Below, piece by piece: positions 52,629 to 62,462 of a stretch of DNA of 64,000 nucleotides. Every line of letters begins with the position of its first letter. Positions within the stretch are counted from its first letter, which is position 1. The position numbers were made by a program, and so were the translations under genes. The stretch is from JAPPHA01 sp963664045. GTDB lineage: Bacteria > Pseudomonadota > Alphaproteobacteria > Rhodobacterales > Rhodobacteraceae. The stretch spans positions 434,001 to 498,000 of the forward strand of contig CAXXGT010000009.1 of assembly GCA_963664045.2 (NCBI GenBank), in the 5' to 3' direction. The notes under the pieces were generated by a model that was not told where the DNA came from, made no database searches, and saw only the letters and a list, made by a program, of their open reading frames with translations.

Positions 52629-54224
52629 TTGGTCAGCGTACTCGTATCGGACAGGCTCAGCGAGTCTGCAGTTCAGGTCTTTCGGAACAACGGAATCGAT
52701 GTCGCATTCGAACCCGATCTGGGAAAGAACAAGAAGGCGCTTCGGGCGCGTGTCGGTTCCTTCGACGGACTCGCGGTGCGTTCGGCCACCAAGGTATCGG
52801 AACAACTGCTGTCGTCTGCCCATCGCCTGAAAGTCATCGGACGCGCCGGAATCGGCGTCGACAATATAGATGTCAACGCCGCGACCCGGCGGGGCATCAT
52901 TGTCATGAACACGCCGTTCGGCAACTCGATCACCACGGCCGAACATGCGATCTCGCTGATGATGGCGGTCGCACGGCAGATACCGGAGGCAAATGCGTCA
53001 ACCCACGCGGGAAAATGGGAAAAAGCGAAGTTCATGGGGGTGGAGGTTACCAACAAGACCCTCGGGCTGGTCGGTTGCGGCAACATCGGGTCCATCGTGG
53101 CGGACCGTGCGCTGGGGCTGAAGATGAGAGTAGTTGCATATGACCCGTTCCTTTCCCCGGAACGGGCCGAACGACTGGGTGTCAGGAAGGTGGGTTTCGG
53201 CGAACTTCTCAAGGAGTCTGATTTCATTTCACTCCACGTCCCGAAAACCGACCGAACCGAAAGACTGATCGATTCGGAAGCAATCGCGGGGATGAAACCG
53301 GGCGTTCGCATCATCAATTGTGCACGTGGCGGGATCGTGGATGAAGCCGCCCTGGCCGAAGCGCTCAAGTCCGGGGTCGTGGCAGGTTCCGCGTTCGATG
53401 TGTTCGAGACGGAACCGGCAACGGAAAGCCCGCTTTTCAACCTGCCCAATGTCGTGTGCACACCGCACCTCGGTGCGGCGACCCTTGAGGCCCAGGAAAA
53501 CGTGTCGATCCAGGTGGCCGAACAAATGGTGGACTACCTGCTGCGGGGAGCCGTCACCAACGCCATCAACATGCCGTCAATCAGCGCTGAAGAGTCTGCG
53601 GTCATTGGTCCCTTCGTTCAACTGGCCGCGTATCTCGGGTCCTTCGTCGGGCAAATGACGGAAGAGCCGATCGAGAGCATCAACATTCTTTACGACGGGG
53701 AAGTCGCCCGCATGAATACGCGGGCGCTCGATAGTGCCTTGATTGCCGGAATGATCAAACCGCAAGTTCCCGATGCGAACATGGTGTCGGCTCCGATCAT
53801 TGCACGCGAGCGAGGTGTGAAGATCTCGACGACAACTCAAGAGCAATCCGGCGTGTTCGAAAGTTACATCCGGTTGACAGTCAAGACCCGCAGCTTGACC
53901 AGATCCGTCGCCGGAACGGTTTTTTCCGATGGCAAGCCACGCTTTATTCAAATCAAGGGCATCAACATCGATGCCGAGGTCGGCCGGCACATGCTGTACA
54001 CGACCAACAATGACGTGCCGGGCGTGATCGGAACGTTGGGGACCGTATTGGGTGACGCCGGGGTCAACATCGCGAATTTCACCCTGGGTCGTACGGGGCC
54101 GGCAGGGAACGCGATAGCCCTGCTTGAACTCGACGAACCGCTGGACGATGAGAACGTCAAGGCTTTGCGTGAAACCGGCAAGTTTCAACGTGTCCGACCG
54201 CTCGACTTTGATGTGGCTACCTGA
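52629..54224 (+). CDS. serA: D-3-phosphoglycerate dehydrogenase
   Basis: A 531-residue enzyme for the first step of serine synthesis (3-phosphoglycerate to 3-phosphohydroxypyruvate, NAD-linked). The NAD fold is GLVGCGNIGSIVADRALGL. The catalytic arginine is in NCARGGIVDEAAL, and the His/Glu pair in FDVFETEPA and VVCTPHLGAATLEAQ. The long form is complete: an intervening (ASB) domain about residues 310-450 and a C-terminal ACT domain from about 455 (NNDVPGVIGTLGTVLGDAG), which allows serine feedback control. The start is TTG 52629 with GGGAG 7 bases upstream; no better ATG is in frame. Its last 8 bases overlap the converging phosphatase gene. Confidence 0.95.
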   Translation: MVSVLVSDRLSESAVQVFRNNGIDVAFEPDLGKNKKALRARVGSFDGLAVRSATKVSEQLLSSAHRLKVIGRAGIGVDNIDVNAATRRGIIVMNTPFGNSITTAEHAISLMMAVARQIPEANASTHAGKWEKAKFMGVEVTNKTLGLVGCGNIGSIVADRALGLKMRVVAYDPFLSPERAERLGVRKVGFGELLKESDFISLHVPKTDRTERLIDSEAIAGMKPGVRIINCARGGIVDEAALAEALKSGVVAGSAFDVFETEPATESPLFNLPNVVCTPHLGAATLEAQENVSIQVAEQMVDYLLRGAVTNAINMPSISAEESAVIGPFVQLAAYLGSFVGQMTEEPIESINILYDGEVARMNTRALDSALIAGMIKPQVPDANMVSAPIIARERGVKISTTTQEQSGVFESYIRLTVKTRSLTRSVAGTVFSDGKPRFIQIKGINIDAEVGRHMLYTTNNDVPGVIGTLGTVLGDAGVNIANFTLGRTGPAGNAIALLELDEPLDDENVKALRETGKFQRVRPLDFDVAT

Positions 54225-54879
54225 ATTCGCCCCGAGCGAAACGCTCCAACACATCCGGCACCTCGTCCGGGCGGTGGACGAGGACGTCAGCGCCAGCGTT
54301 GCAGAGCTCTTCGGAAGTGCCATATCCCCAGAGTACGCCGATCGACCCGATCCCGTTGTTTCTGGCGCCGGCCACATCGTGGCGACGATCCCCCATCATC
54401 CGGGTACTGCCAGGCGCGGCACCCGTCCGTTCGAGGACGAACCTGATCAATTCGGTCTTGTCGCCACGCCTTCCGTCGAGTTCGGAGCCGAAAACTCCGT
54501 CAATCAGCGAGTCGAAGTCGAAATACTCGATGATTCTTTCGGCAAAAACCTGCGGTTTTGAGGTAGCCAGAAAACATCGAACCCCGGCTGATTTCAAGTT
54601 CGCGAGCATGTTGCGCGCGCCACCGTACGGCCTCGCTTCGTACATGCCGGTTTGCGAAAACCGGTCGCGATAGAGGGAGATTGCACGTCCGACATCCTCG
54701 TCCGGCCCGAGAAGAACGGGAAAACTTTCCGACAACGGTGGCCCGATGCACCATTTAAGATCATCTGCGGATGGTGCATCGATCCCGAATTCATGGAGAG
54801 CAAACCTGATCGATCCGGTGATCCCGACCTTGGGGTCAATCAGCGTGCCGTCGAGATCTATGAACAGGGTGTGCGACAC
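54217..54879 (-). CDS. gph: HAD-family phosphatase (phosphoglycolate phosphatase-like)
   Basis: A 220-residue HAD hydrolase with a Gph/PGP-type cap. The nucleophile motif is LFIDLDGTLIDPK, motif II is CFLATSKPQ, and motif III/IV is MMGDRRHDVAGARNNGI. The small alpha-helical cap lies between about residues 15 and 85. It removes phosphate from a small molecule such as 2-phosphoglycolate; specificity cannot be given. The gene converges on serA with an 8-base overlap of coding ends and no room for a terminator. It is 89 bases downstream of dapD on the same strand. Confidence 0.82.
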   Translation of the reverse strand: MSHTLFIDLDGTLIDPKVGITGSIRFALHEFGIDAPSADDLKWCIGPPLSESFPVLLGPDEDVGRAISLYRDRFSQTGMYEARPYGGARNMLANLKSAGVRCFLATSKPQVFAERIIEYFDFDSLIDGVFGSELDGRRGDKTELIRFVLERTGAAPGSTRMMGDRRHDVAGARNNGIGSIGVLWGYGTSEELCNAGADVLVHRPDEVPDVLERFARGEFR

Positions 54880-54968
54880 GCAGCGAATTCAGCTTGACGA
54901 GTTATCTTGGTCACGGACGATCGGAGTTCGTGTTCAGACTTGTGCCGGTCGCGGGCGTTCAACTGCTC

Positions 54969-55796
54969 TCAATCCCTCAGCAATTCATTGATCGACGTTC
55001 GCGCACGGGTTCTGGCGTCGACTTTCTTGACGATGACGGCGCAGTAGAGGTGGACGCCGTTTCGTGACGGGGTCGATCCGGACACGACCACCGATCCCGA
55101 GGGTACCTCCCCGTACATGACCCTTCCGGTTTCCCGATCGACGATCCGGGTCGACTGACCGATGAAAACTCCCATGCCCAGCACCGACCCTTCGCGGACA
55201 ATGCAGCCTTCAACGACCTCGGATCTCGCACCGATGAAACAGTTGTCCTCGATTATTGTCGGTCCGGCCTGCATTGGTTCCAGCACGCCGCCGATCCCGA
55301 CCCCGCCGGAAAGATGCACATTCTTGCCGATCTGGGCACAGGATCCCACCGTGGCCCAGGTGTCAACCATCGTACCGGAATCGACGAATGCGCCGAGATT
55401 GACAAAACACGGCATCAGGACGACATCCGGTGCCACGTAGGCGGATCTTCTGACGATACAATTGGGCACCGCCCTGAATCCGGCCTCGCGCCATTGCCGT
55501 GCATCCCAGCCCTTGAACTTGCTGTCGACCTTGTCCCACCAACCGCCGCCTTGAGGACCGCCGCCGTGAATCGCCATGTTCTGCAATCGGAAACCGAGAA
55601 GTACAGCCTTCTTGGCCCATTGGTTGACATGCCACTGGCCGTCATCCCTGGGTTCGGCGACGCGCAACCGCCCCGAATCAAGGGCACTAAGGGTCTCCTC
55701 GACCGCTTCGCGCGCTTCTCCACCGGTCTCAGGGGAAATCGAAGTGCGCTCCGTCCAGGCAGACTCGACGGCTCGTTCCAGCCAGGCAAATGACAT
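54969..55796 (-). CDS. dapD: 2,3,4,5-tetrahydropyridine-2,6-dicarboxylate N-succinyltransferase
   Basis: A 275-residue enzyme of lysine and diaminopimelate synthesis that adds a succinyl group from succinyl-CoA. The N-terminal helical domain contains the ERAVESAWTERTSISPETG start block. The middle is a left-handed beta-helix with hexapeptide repeats (VNLGAFVDSGTMVDTWATVG, then AQIGKNVHLSGGVGIGG) and a conserved ENCFIGARSEVVEG segment. Length is that of proteobacterial DapD (about 274). It stands alone rather than next to dapE. The gene is intact and expected to be essential. Confidence 0.96.
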   Translation of the reverse strand: MSFAWLERAVESAWTERTSISPETGGEAREAVEETLSALDSGRLRVAEPRDDGQWHVNQWAKKAVLLGFRLQNMAIHGGGPQGGGWWDKVDSKFKGWDARQWREAGFRAVPNCIVRRSAYVAPDVVLMPCFVNLGAFVDSGTMVDTWATVGSCAQIGKNVHLSGGVGIGGVLEPMQAGPTIIEDNCFIGARSEVVEGCIVREGSVLGMGVFIGQSTRIVDRETGRVMYGEVPSGSVVVSGSTPSRNGVHLYCAVIVKKVDARTRARTSINELLRD

Positions 55797-56032
55797 TGCG
55801 ATGCTCCTGATTGCGCGAGCGATATTCGCGGTCTGATATGGCCAATTGAGTTGCCATGCAATGCAACAAGGCGCGAATTCTCAAGAAGCCATGTTCGAGC
55901 CGGTCCCAAGATCCGGAACACCGGGATTCGTGACCGAGGGCAGCGTGCCGTCAAGACCCGCGCGACCAATGGAACCGATGCGAACCAGACGGATTCACCG
56001 GTTTTCACCGATCAGACAATGCCTTTGTGCAG

Positions 56033-57624
56033 TCATCGACCAATTCCCATCCTGTTGGCAATATCCGACGGCGTTTCATCATCTTCGTTTCGCGCCGTGA
56101 CATCGGCACCTTGCGCCACGAGTTCATCGTATAACTCCTCCAAGCCCCTCTCTGCCGCAGCGTGGAGCGGAGTGTTGCCATATTCATCTCTCGCGTCGAG
56201 GTCGGCCCCCTTGGCGACGAGCCACGCAACCGCGTCAACTGAATTTCCGCTGGCAGCATCATGCAACGGAGTACTGCCCAGGGCACTCTTCGCATCGATG
56301 CTGGCCCCGTTGGCGACGAGCCATTCAAGCGAATCCACTGCATTCCACTCGGCTGCCGTATGCATCGGCGTACGGCCAAAGTTGTTTGTTGCATGGATGT
56401 CGGCCCCGTTGGCGACAAGCCACCCAAGTGCATCCACGGCGTTCCCCCAAGCCGCACCGTGCAAGGGTGTCGTGCCGTAATCATCCGCCCTTTTGATGTT
56501 TGCACCCTTGGCGACGAGCCACTCAAGTGTATCAACGGCATTCCCCCACGCGGCGAGATGCAAAGGGGTACGGCCGACATCGTTCGTCGCGTGGATGTCG
56601 GCCCCGTTGGCGACAAGCCTTTCAAGTGCTTCAACGGCGTTTCCCAAAGCTGCCAAGTGCGACGGCGTGTGTCCTCTCCTCAGGAAGACACCGGACGTCA
56701 GAAATGGCCGGACCTTGCGCATGAGTGTGTCGGAAACCCGGCGTCCGTCGCTTTTCAGGCGGTAGTCAACGGCCACGCCCGCATCCACGAGCGCCTCGGT
56801 CAGTCTCGGCAAGTTCAGAGGGCCGCGTAATGGAGGTCCGTCCAGCCGTTCTCGTCGACGTAGCTGGCAGTTGGCTCACGACCGACGACTTCCAGGAAAC
56901 GCCGATACTCCTGTTCGGAAGCTGCCGCCGCGGAATCGTCCCCGCTTTGCCCGTCAGTTGAGAGCCAGGAATGTGCCTCGACCGAATGTACACCTCTCGG
57001 AAATTCGGACAGATACTTCCGGTACGCCGCTGGTGTATCGACCGTCCGTGCGGCAAGCCACGCGAGATCGTCGCTGGCCTTCCCCAGCGCCATCAACGCA
57101 TCCGACTGTTCAGATGTCAGGAACCCGGTAGATGGAAGCCCCTTCGCCTGCTGGTAACCCGCAATGCCTTGCCGCGTGCGTGAGCCAAAGGCCCCGTCGA
57201 CGATGCTGACGTCGTAGCCCAGGGTCACGAGGCCATGTTGCACCAGAATGCGCTGATCAAGCGTAAGATCAAGAGTGTCCTCCAGCATCTCGGGAGTCGC
57301 GTCCCGTGATCGCGTCCCATCACCCGAGCCGATGGACACATCGACGCCGGATCCTCCGAGGATGGCCAGACAGGCTCGTGCCTCCTCGACAAAGCGGCTC
57401 TCGGGGAATTCGAAGATGAATGTCTCTACCTCGGCGATGTCGGTACAACCGGACACGTCCTGCCACGCGTCCCGTGCCCGGTCCTGTGCACTGGAACTCC
57501 CGGCAAGTGCGATCGCGACGGCGAAGACCAACGCCGAGCGAACGTCCCTGAGAAGAGACACACCCCGCCTGACCGTCGGGTCAACCAGGCAGTTCATACG
57601 CGGTCCAGCCAGGTCTTGGCACAT
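56033..57624 (-). pseudogene. Secreted peptidoglycan-binding and ankyrin-repeat protein, split by a 2-base slip
   Basis: Read as one gene, this encodes about 530 residues. There is a signal peptide (about residues 20-47, ending in SSSAQD), a disordered-looking region, a peptidoglycan-binding domain (VQHGLVTLGYDVSIVDGAFG plus SRTRQGIAGYQ, about 125-175), then ankyrin repeats. The first frame stops at TGA 56815 after GWTDLHYAAL. The other starts NLPRLTEALVDAGVAVDYRL, which continues the same ankyrin repeat. Removing one CT from CTCT at about 56817-56820 joins them perfectly. GGAG is 7 bases before ATG 57624. Without the fix, a truncated secreted PG-binding protein (269 residues) would still be made. 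Role unknown; the domains suggest an envelope protein that binds partners. Could be phase variation or sequence error. Confidence 0.7.
56084..56677 (-). repeat. Six 99-bp tandem ankyrin repeats
   Basis: Six consecutive 33-codon units on the minus strand, each with the ankyrin pattern xGxTPLHxAAxxNAVDxLEWL followed by VAxGADIxAxxx. Units 1-4 are highly alike at the DNA level: the blocks GGCGACGAGCCA or GGCGACAAGCC and AACGGCATTCCC recur at about 99-base steps. This implies recent internal duplication and a chance of copy-number change. Confidence 0.85.
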
Positions 57625-57913
57625 CAGGTAACTCCGTCAACCGGTAGGCGTGGCATCAGGACAACCTGCGCCAGTCAAACCGTGTAGTCAAAAAACGACG
57701 GCGAAATCGGCCACCGGGACCAGGATACAACGGGTCGACTGCCAATGCCACGATAGAGGTGAACACGCCCGCACGAAGGCGATCAAACCGCGATGTCTTT
57801 TCTTCCGACCGATTCCCCAGGGCGTGAATTCCGCATGGCAGATTGCGTTTTTTTACCGCGTTGCAATTGCGCCATTATTTCGTTGCCTGTTCGGCGGTGA
57901 TCTCCAGTTTCGC

Positions 57914-57932
57914 GGATTTTCGCGAAAAATCC
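57914..57932. repeat. Imperfect palindrome at the left edge of the IS fragment
   Basis: GGATTTT, CGCG, AAAAATCC reads as a near-perfect palindrome with one extra A in the right arm. It lies about 130 bases before the transposase fragment start and may belong to the terminal region of that element, or be a short transcription stop site. Confidence 0.35.
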
Positions 57933-58062
57933 CCGCACAAGCCGCAGATTTCCCACATGTCGGCGATTTCGACTGCATGCCCGGCCTCGGGGGATGGGCG
58001 TGGTAGAGTGCTCCAACACAACAAAAGGAGCTCCGAATACGGGGCCAGAAAGGAGCACTCCG

Positions 58063-58450
58063 ATGCAGAAACCACAGGCCGAAACTCCCTTTGCCAACAC
58101 CGACCTGAACGACGAAGTCATGGAGGAGGCGCAGGAACGCCTCGCACAGGCGATGGGTTCCCTGACCATGGCGTTCGCCGAACTCGGCATGGCAGAGGAT
58201 CTTGCGGCGATGTTCCGGCAGGATCCGTTGAAGGCCGAGGTCGCGTTTCGCGACGGCTTCAATGAACTCGCCTGCTCGGTCCTGCGCGATGCCTTCGAGC
58301 TGATTGACGACCATGGCGTGTCCCTGGAAGCCGGGGGCGAGACCTACAGAAAGGTCGAGGCCTCGACCGGCCACGCGATGACGCTGTTCGGCCCGGTCGC
58401 ATACAGCCGCGCGCGTTGCCGGCATTTCCACGCGGGGAGACCTGTGGCAT
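58063..58450 (+). pseudogene. ISKra4-family transposase, N-terminal fragment
   Basis: ATG 58063 follows AAAGGAG and opens an N-terminal transposase domain: MQKPQAETPFANTDLNDEV, then MTMAF-like helices and the block VEASTGHAMTLFGPVAYSRA plus RCRHFHAGRPV. In intact relatives this block leads into a cysteine/arginine-rich region and then the catalytic domain; here similarity ends at about 58450 and unrelated sequence follows in the same open frame (to 58686). The fragment belongs to a different subtype from the element at 25887, because the two N-termini do not align closely. Confidence 0.65.
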
Positions 58451-58870
58451 CGAATCCTATCCCTTTTACTCACCCAGCAGACTCCCCCTCCTGGGAAACT
58501 CGTAACGATGTTGCGGATCCGACCGGGACCCGCGCGTTACCTTGCGGCCAAGCGGTGAAGGGTCACTGGAGGATGCAACCGATGATCGACCGACATCCGT
58601 CACGACCTGGTACAAAGCCAGGATGTCGACAATTCATGATCATGCCGCCCGATTTCTGCCAACGGACCGAGGAGTGCGTACCTTGAAATGCCGAGGCTGC
58701 ACGAGTGGGCGGTGCGCGATTGTTGGTTGCGGGAAATTCGCCTGTGGCGTAATCGACATGAATCGTTTCGATTTCGGATTCCTGACCATGTCTCGGCGCG
58801 GCAGGCAATCTGGAAAGGGATGTTTGATCATCTGCCAGGGTCCCAGTGACGAAGGAGGCGCTGCCTGTAA
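58451..58870. other. Region between IS fragment and molybdenum hydroxylase operon
   Basis: About 420 bases. The frame running on from the IS fragment has no family features. The right part should contain the promoter of the hydroxylase operon; AAGGAGG at about 58853 serves its first gene. Nothing else supported. Confidence 0.35.
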
Positions 58871-59731
58871 ATGGAATACGTAGCACCAAGAACCATCGGC
58901 GAGGCCGTTGAACGTGCCGGAACCGCGTCCGGGATCGTCCGTTTTCTGGCGGGCGGAACGGACGTACTTGTCCAACTCAGGTCGGGGCTGGTTGAACCTG
59001 ACCTGGTGGTGGATATCAAGCGTATCCCCGGCATGCGAGACATCACTGCGGAAAATGGCGGCTGGCGAATCGGTGCGGCGGTCTCGGGAGCAGAACTGGA
59101 AAGTCACTCCGGCGTTTCGAAAGACTGGCCCGGTGTCGTCGAGGCACTCGAGTTGATCGGGTCGACGCAAATCCAGGGCCGGGCAACACTTGTCGGAAAC
59201 CTTTGTAACGCGTCGCCGGCCGCCGACAGCGTTCCGGCGATGATTGCCGCTGGCGCGAGCGTATCCATCGCCGGCCCGAGTGGCCCCCGGGACGTCCCGG
59301 TTGCCGATATTCCGACAGGTCCAGGCCGGACATCTCTCGAAATCGGAGAGATCATCACGTCCGTCCTTTTGCCGGAGCGTAAATCCGGGGGCGGGGACGC
59401 GTACCTCCGTTTCATTCCCAGAACCGAAATGGACATCGCCGTTGTCGGTTGCGGGGTCAATGTCAGGGTCACGGGCGAAACGGTCGTGGAAGCTCGCGTT
59501 GTGCTCGGGGCAGTGGCGCCAACTGCCGTTGTTGTCGAAGACGCGGCTGACGCGATACTCGGTACGTCACTCGATGACGATGCGCTCGACGGGCTCGCAA
59601 AGGCATGTTCGGCCGCGTGCAGACCGATCGACGACAAACGGGGCACGATCAAGTTTAGAACACGCGTTGCCGGCGTTCTCGGGCGACGTGCTGCAACCAT
59701 TGCATATGACCGGGCGAGGAGGTCTCAATGA
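58871..59731 (+). CDS. Molybdenum hydroxylase FAD-binding subunit (medium, CoxM-like)
   Basis: A 286-residue flavoprotein subunit of the xanthine dehydrogenase family. FAD contacts are the FLAGGTDVLVQLRSG loop and STQIQGRATLVGNLCNASPA, followed by the C-terminal CO_deh_flav_C domain. It moves electrons from the iron-sulfur subunit to the final acceptor. ATG 58871 has GAAGGAGG upstream. It is first in an operon with the [2Fe-2S] and large subunits, and its stop overlaps the next start as ATGA. The order medium-small-large is common for bacterial CoxMSL-type enzymes. Confidence 0.92.
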   Translation: MEYVAPRTIGEAVERAGTASGIVRFLAGGTDVLVQLRSGLVEPDLVVDIKRIPGMRDITAENGGWRIGAAVSGAELESHSGVSKDWPGVVEALELIGSTQIQGRATLVGNLCNASPAADSVPAMIAAGASVSIAGPSGPRDVPVADIPTGPGRTSLEIGEIITSVLLPERKSGGGDAYLRFIPRTEMDIAVVGCGVNVRVTGETVVEARVVLGAVAPTAVVVEDAADAILGTSLDDDALDGLAKACSAACRPIDDKRGTIKFRTRVAGVLGRRAATIAYDRARRSQ

Positions 59732-60207
59732 ACATGATTCACGTCAGGACAACGATCAATGGAGATGAAGAAGAGTTCGTCTGCGATCCTCGCGAGACGA
59801 TGCTGGACGTGTTGCGCGACCGGCTGTCGCTGACCGGCGCCAAGGAAGGATGCGGTACAGGGGATTGCGGAGCATGCTCGATTACGTTGGACGGACAACT
59901 CGTTTGTTCGTGCCTGATGTTGGCAGCGGAGGCTGAAGGCGCGGAGATCGGAACCGTTGAAGGAATCGCCAATGGAGAACAGCTTCATGTGCTGCAGGAG
60001 AAGTTCCTGGAACATGCTGCACTTCAATGCGGGATCTGTACGCCAGGGATCCTTGTTGCGTCCAGGACGTTGCTCGAACACAATCAGGATCCCACGGACA
60101 CCGAAATCCGGTACTGGCTTGCGGGTAATCTTTGCCGATGCACCGGTTATGACAAGATCGTCCGGGCCGTTTCCGACGCCGCGGCCGAACTCAGGGAGGT
60201 ATCGTGA
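59728..60207 (+). CDS. Molybdenum hydroxylase [2Fe-2S] subunit (small, CoxS-like)
   Basis: A 159-residue iron-sulfur subunit with the two expected clusters. The plant-type ferredoxin domain has GCGTGDCGACSI and CSCLM; the four-helix domain has QCGICTPGILVASR and AGNLCRCTGYDKIV. It relays electrons between the molybdenum centre and FAD. Its ATG sits in the stop codon of the FAD-subunit gene (ATGA at 59728), and the next gene begins at or just before its own stop (GTGATG at 60204-60209). Length and cysteine spacing are standard. Confidence 0.94.
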   Translation: MNMIHVRTTINGDEEEFVCDPRETMLDVLRDRLSLTGAKEGCGTGDCGACSITLDGQLVCSCLMLAAEAEGAEIGTVEGIANGEQLHVLQEKFLEHAALQCGICTPGILVASRTLLEHNQDPTDTEIRYWLAGNLCRCTGYDKIVRAVSDAAAELREVS

Positions 60208-62462
60208 TGGCACTCGACGAAATTGCAGCAAAACACTTCACGGTAGTCGGAACGCGACCCGTCCGGCCAGATGGCGTGGACAAGGTTACCGGGCGGGCAC
60301 GATTTGGCGCAGACGCATATGCTCCGGGGATGCTCCACGGCGCCATTTTGCGTTCGCCGCACGCACACGCCCGGATCGTCAAGATCGATGCCTCTGCCGC
60401 AGAATCCTCGCCCGGCGTCAAGGCCGTGATTACCCGGAAGGACTTCTCCAATGAACAGGAGGGCGACAACCGGGACATTCTGGAGAACGTCATTGCCGGC
60501 GAGAAGGTTCTTTATGACGGACACGCGCTCGCGGCAGTTGCCGCGACATCAGTGTTTGCCGCACGTGATGCGCTCAAGTTGATCGAGGTTGAATACGAAG
60601 TCTTGCCACACGTCACGGATGTAGACGAGGCAATGAAGGATGGCGCGCCCGTGATCCGCGAAGGCGCGGCCGACACAAGCGTTCCGCCCGGCATGCACCC
60701 GAACGTCGTGCGGTATCACGAAAATGGTCATGGAGACGTGGACGCCGGTTTTGCCGAGGCAGACCTGGTCATCGAGAACAACTTCCGGACGGAGGCGACT
60801 CATCAGGGTTATATTGAACCCCACGCCTGCCTGGCCCAGCTTGGTCCGGATGGAAAAGGCGAACTGTGGTGCTGCACCCAGGGTCACTTCGTCGCCGGCA
60901 AGATTTGCGCGAGCCTGCTCGGGATTGACGCGAGCCAGCTTCGGGTTACGGCCTCTGAAATCGGAGGTGGATTTGGCGGCAAGACGACCGTGTTCATCGA
61001 ACCGGTTGCTCTGGCGCTTTCGCGGAAGACAAACCGGCCGGTCAAGATCGTCATGGATCGGAGCGAAGTCTTTCGGGCGACCGGACCCACCTCATCTGCA
61101 TCAATGGATGTGAAGATCGGCATGAAGAAGGACGGGACGATAACCGCTGCTGAAGGAGTGTTCCGGCTTCAGGGAGGCGCGTTTCCCGGGGCACCGATGG
61201 AGTTCTCGGCCATGTGCGCCTTTGCTCCGTATGAGCTGAAGCATGTCCGTTGCGAAGGCTGGGATGTCATCTGCAACAGGCCCAAGCAGGCTGCCTACCG
61301 TGCGCCAGGTTCGCCGATGGGTGCATTTGCGGTTGAAAGTGTCATCGACGAGCTCTGCAACCGGCTTGGTCTCGACCCGATTGACGTACGTCTGAAGAAT
61401 GCATCGAAGGAAGGCACGAAGGCGGCTTTCGGTCCGAGGTTTCAGCGCATTGGTCTTGTCGAGACCCTGGAGGCTGCCAGGGACCATCCCCATTACAGTG
61501 CACCGCTCCAGCAGGGACAGGGACGGGGCGTTTCCTGCGGCTTCTGGTTCAACCATGCGGGCGAGACGGCCGTCTCGCTCGCGCTGGCGGAAGACGGAAC
61601 CGTTTCGCTTTCAGTCGGGACGCCGGATATCGGAGGATCCCGGGCATCGATGTGCCAGATGGCGGCCGAGGCGCTGGGGGTTCCGTACGACAAGGTCCGG
61701 ACAACGATCGCCGATACGGCGACGCTCGGGTACAACGACGTCAGCCATGGAAGTCGCGTTACCTATGCCTCCGGCCTTGCAACGATCAAGGCAGCGGAGG
61801 ACACCGTTGACAAGTTGTGCACCCGGGCGGCCAGGGAATGGGGAATCGATCGGGAAGCCGTAATCTGGGAGGATGGTTGCGCACGTCCGGCGGGTCCGAA
61901 CGCGGGCGATTTTGAGCCCATGAGCCTTGCGAAAATCACTTCGCGGATGGGGCGGACCGGCGGCCCGATCGTTGGTCACTACGAAGCGACTCCCGAAGGA
62001 GCCGGCGTCAGCTTTGCGACGCATCTTGTCGATGCCGAAGTGGACAAGGAAACCGGCGCCACGAAGGTTGTCCGGTACACGGTCGTCCAGGATGCGGGCA
62101 AGGCGATTCATCCGTCCTATGTCGAAGGCCAGTTTCAGGGTGGAGCGGCTCAGGGCATTGGATGGGCCTTGAACGAAGAGTACGTCTACGGGAAGGACGG
62201 GCGGCTTCAGAACGCCGGATTCCTGGACTATCGCATTCCGGTCGCGTCGGACTTGCCGATGATTGACACCGTCATCGTTGAGGTTCCGAATCCCGGACAC
62301 CCCTACGGTGTGCGCGGGGTTGGCGAAACGTCAATCTGTCCGCCGCTGGCCGCAATCGCCAATGCGGTTTCGAATGCTGCAGGCGTTCGACTTCGTGAAC
62401 TCCCGATGTCGCCTCCGCGCATACTGGAGGCGCTGGAAATGGCTCGGGAAGACAGTGGTTGA
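60207..62462 (+). CDS. Molybdenum hydroxylase large (molybdopterin-binding) subunit
   Basis: A 751-residue catalytic subunit of the xanthine dehydrogenase family. Molybdopterin contacts include EIGGGFGGKT at about residue 253. The base glutamate is E707 in VRGVGETSICPPLAAIAN. The active-site loop is AYRAPGSPMGAFAVESVIDE, not the AYRCSFR loop of true CO dehydrogenase, so this is not a CO oxidiser. A GTG one codon earlier is possible, but ATG 60207 is better spaced from AGGGAGGT. It hydroxylates an aromatic heterocycle or aldehyde; the substrate is unknown. A purine, nicotinate-like or pyrimidine ring would fit the ring-catabolism theme of the window, but that is inference. Confidence 0.9.
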   Translation: MALDEIAAKHFTVVGTRPVRPDGVDKVTGRARFGADAYAPGMLHGAILRSPHAHARIVKIDASAAESSPGVKAVITRKDFSNEQEGDNRDILENVIAGEKVLYDGHALAAVAATSVFAARDALKLIEVEYEVLPHVTDVDEAMKDGAPVIREGAADTSVPPGMHPNVVRYHENGHGDVDAGFAEADLVIENNFRTEATHQGYIEPHACLAQLGPDGKGELWCCTQGHFVAGKICASLLGIDASQLRVTASEIGGGFGGKTTVFIEPVALALSRKTNRPVKIVMDRSEVFRATGPTSSASMDVKIGMKKDGTITAAEGVFRLQGGAFPGAPMEFSAMCAFAPYELKHVRCEGWDVICNRPKQAAYRAPGSPMGAFAVESVIDELCNRLGLDPIDVRLKNASKEGTKAAFGPRFQRIGLVETLEAARDHPHYSAPLQQGQGRGVSCGFWFNHAGETAVSLALAEDGTVSLSVGTPDIGGSRASMCQMAAEALGVPYDKVRTTIADTATLGYNDVSHGSRVTYASGLATIKAAEDTVDKLCTRAAREWGIDREAVIWEDGCARPAGPNAGDFEPMSLAKITSRMGRTGGPIVGHYEATPEGAGVSFATHLVDAEVDKETGATKVVRYTVVQDAGKAIHPSYVEGQFQGGAAQGIGWALNEEYVYGKDGRLQNAGFLDYRIPVASDLPMIDTVIVEVPNPGHPYGVRGVGETSICPPLAAIANAVSNAAGVRLRELPMSPPRILEALEMAREDSG

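Noticed and set aside
58871..62462. Naming the coxMSL-like operon as aerobic CO dehydrogenase.
   Set aside because: The large subunit has AYRAPGSP in the active-site loop instead of the AYRCSFR type loop of CO dehydrogenase form I.
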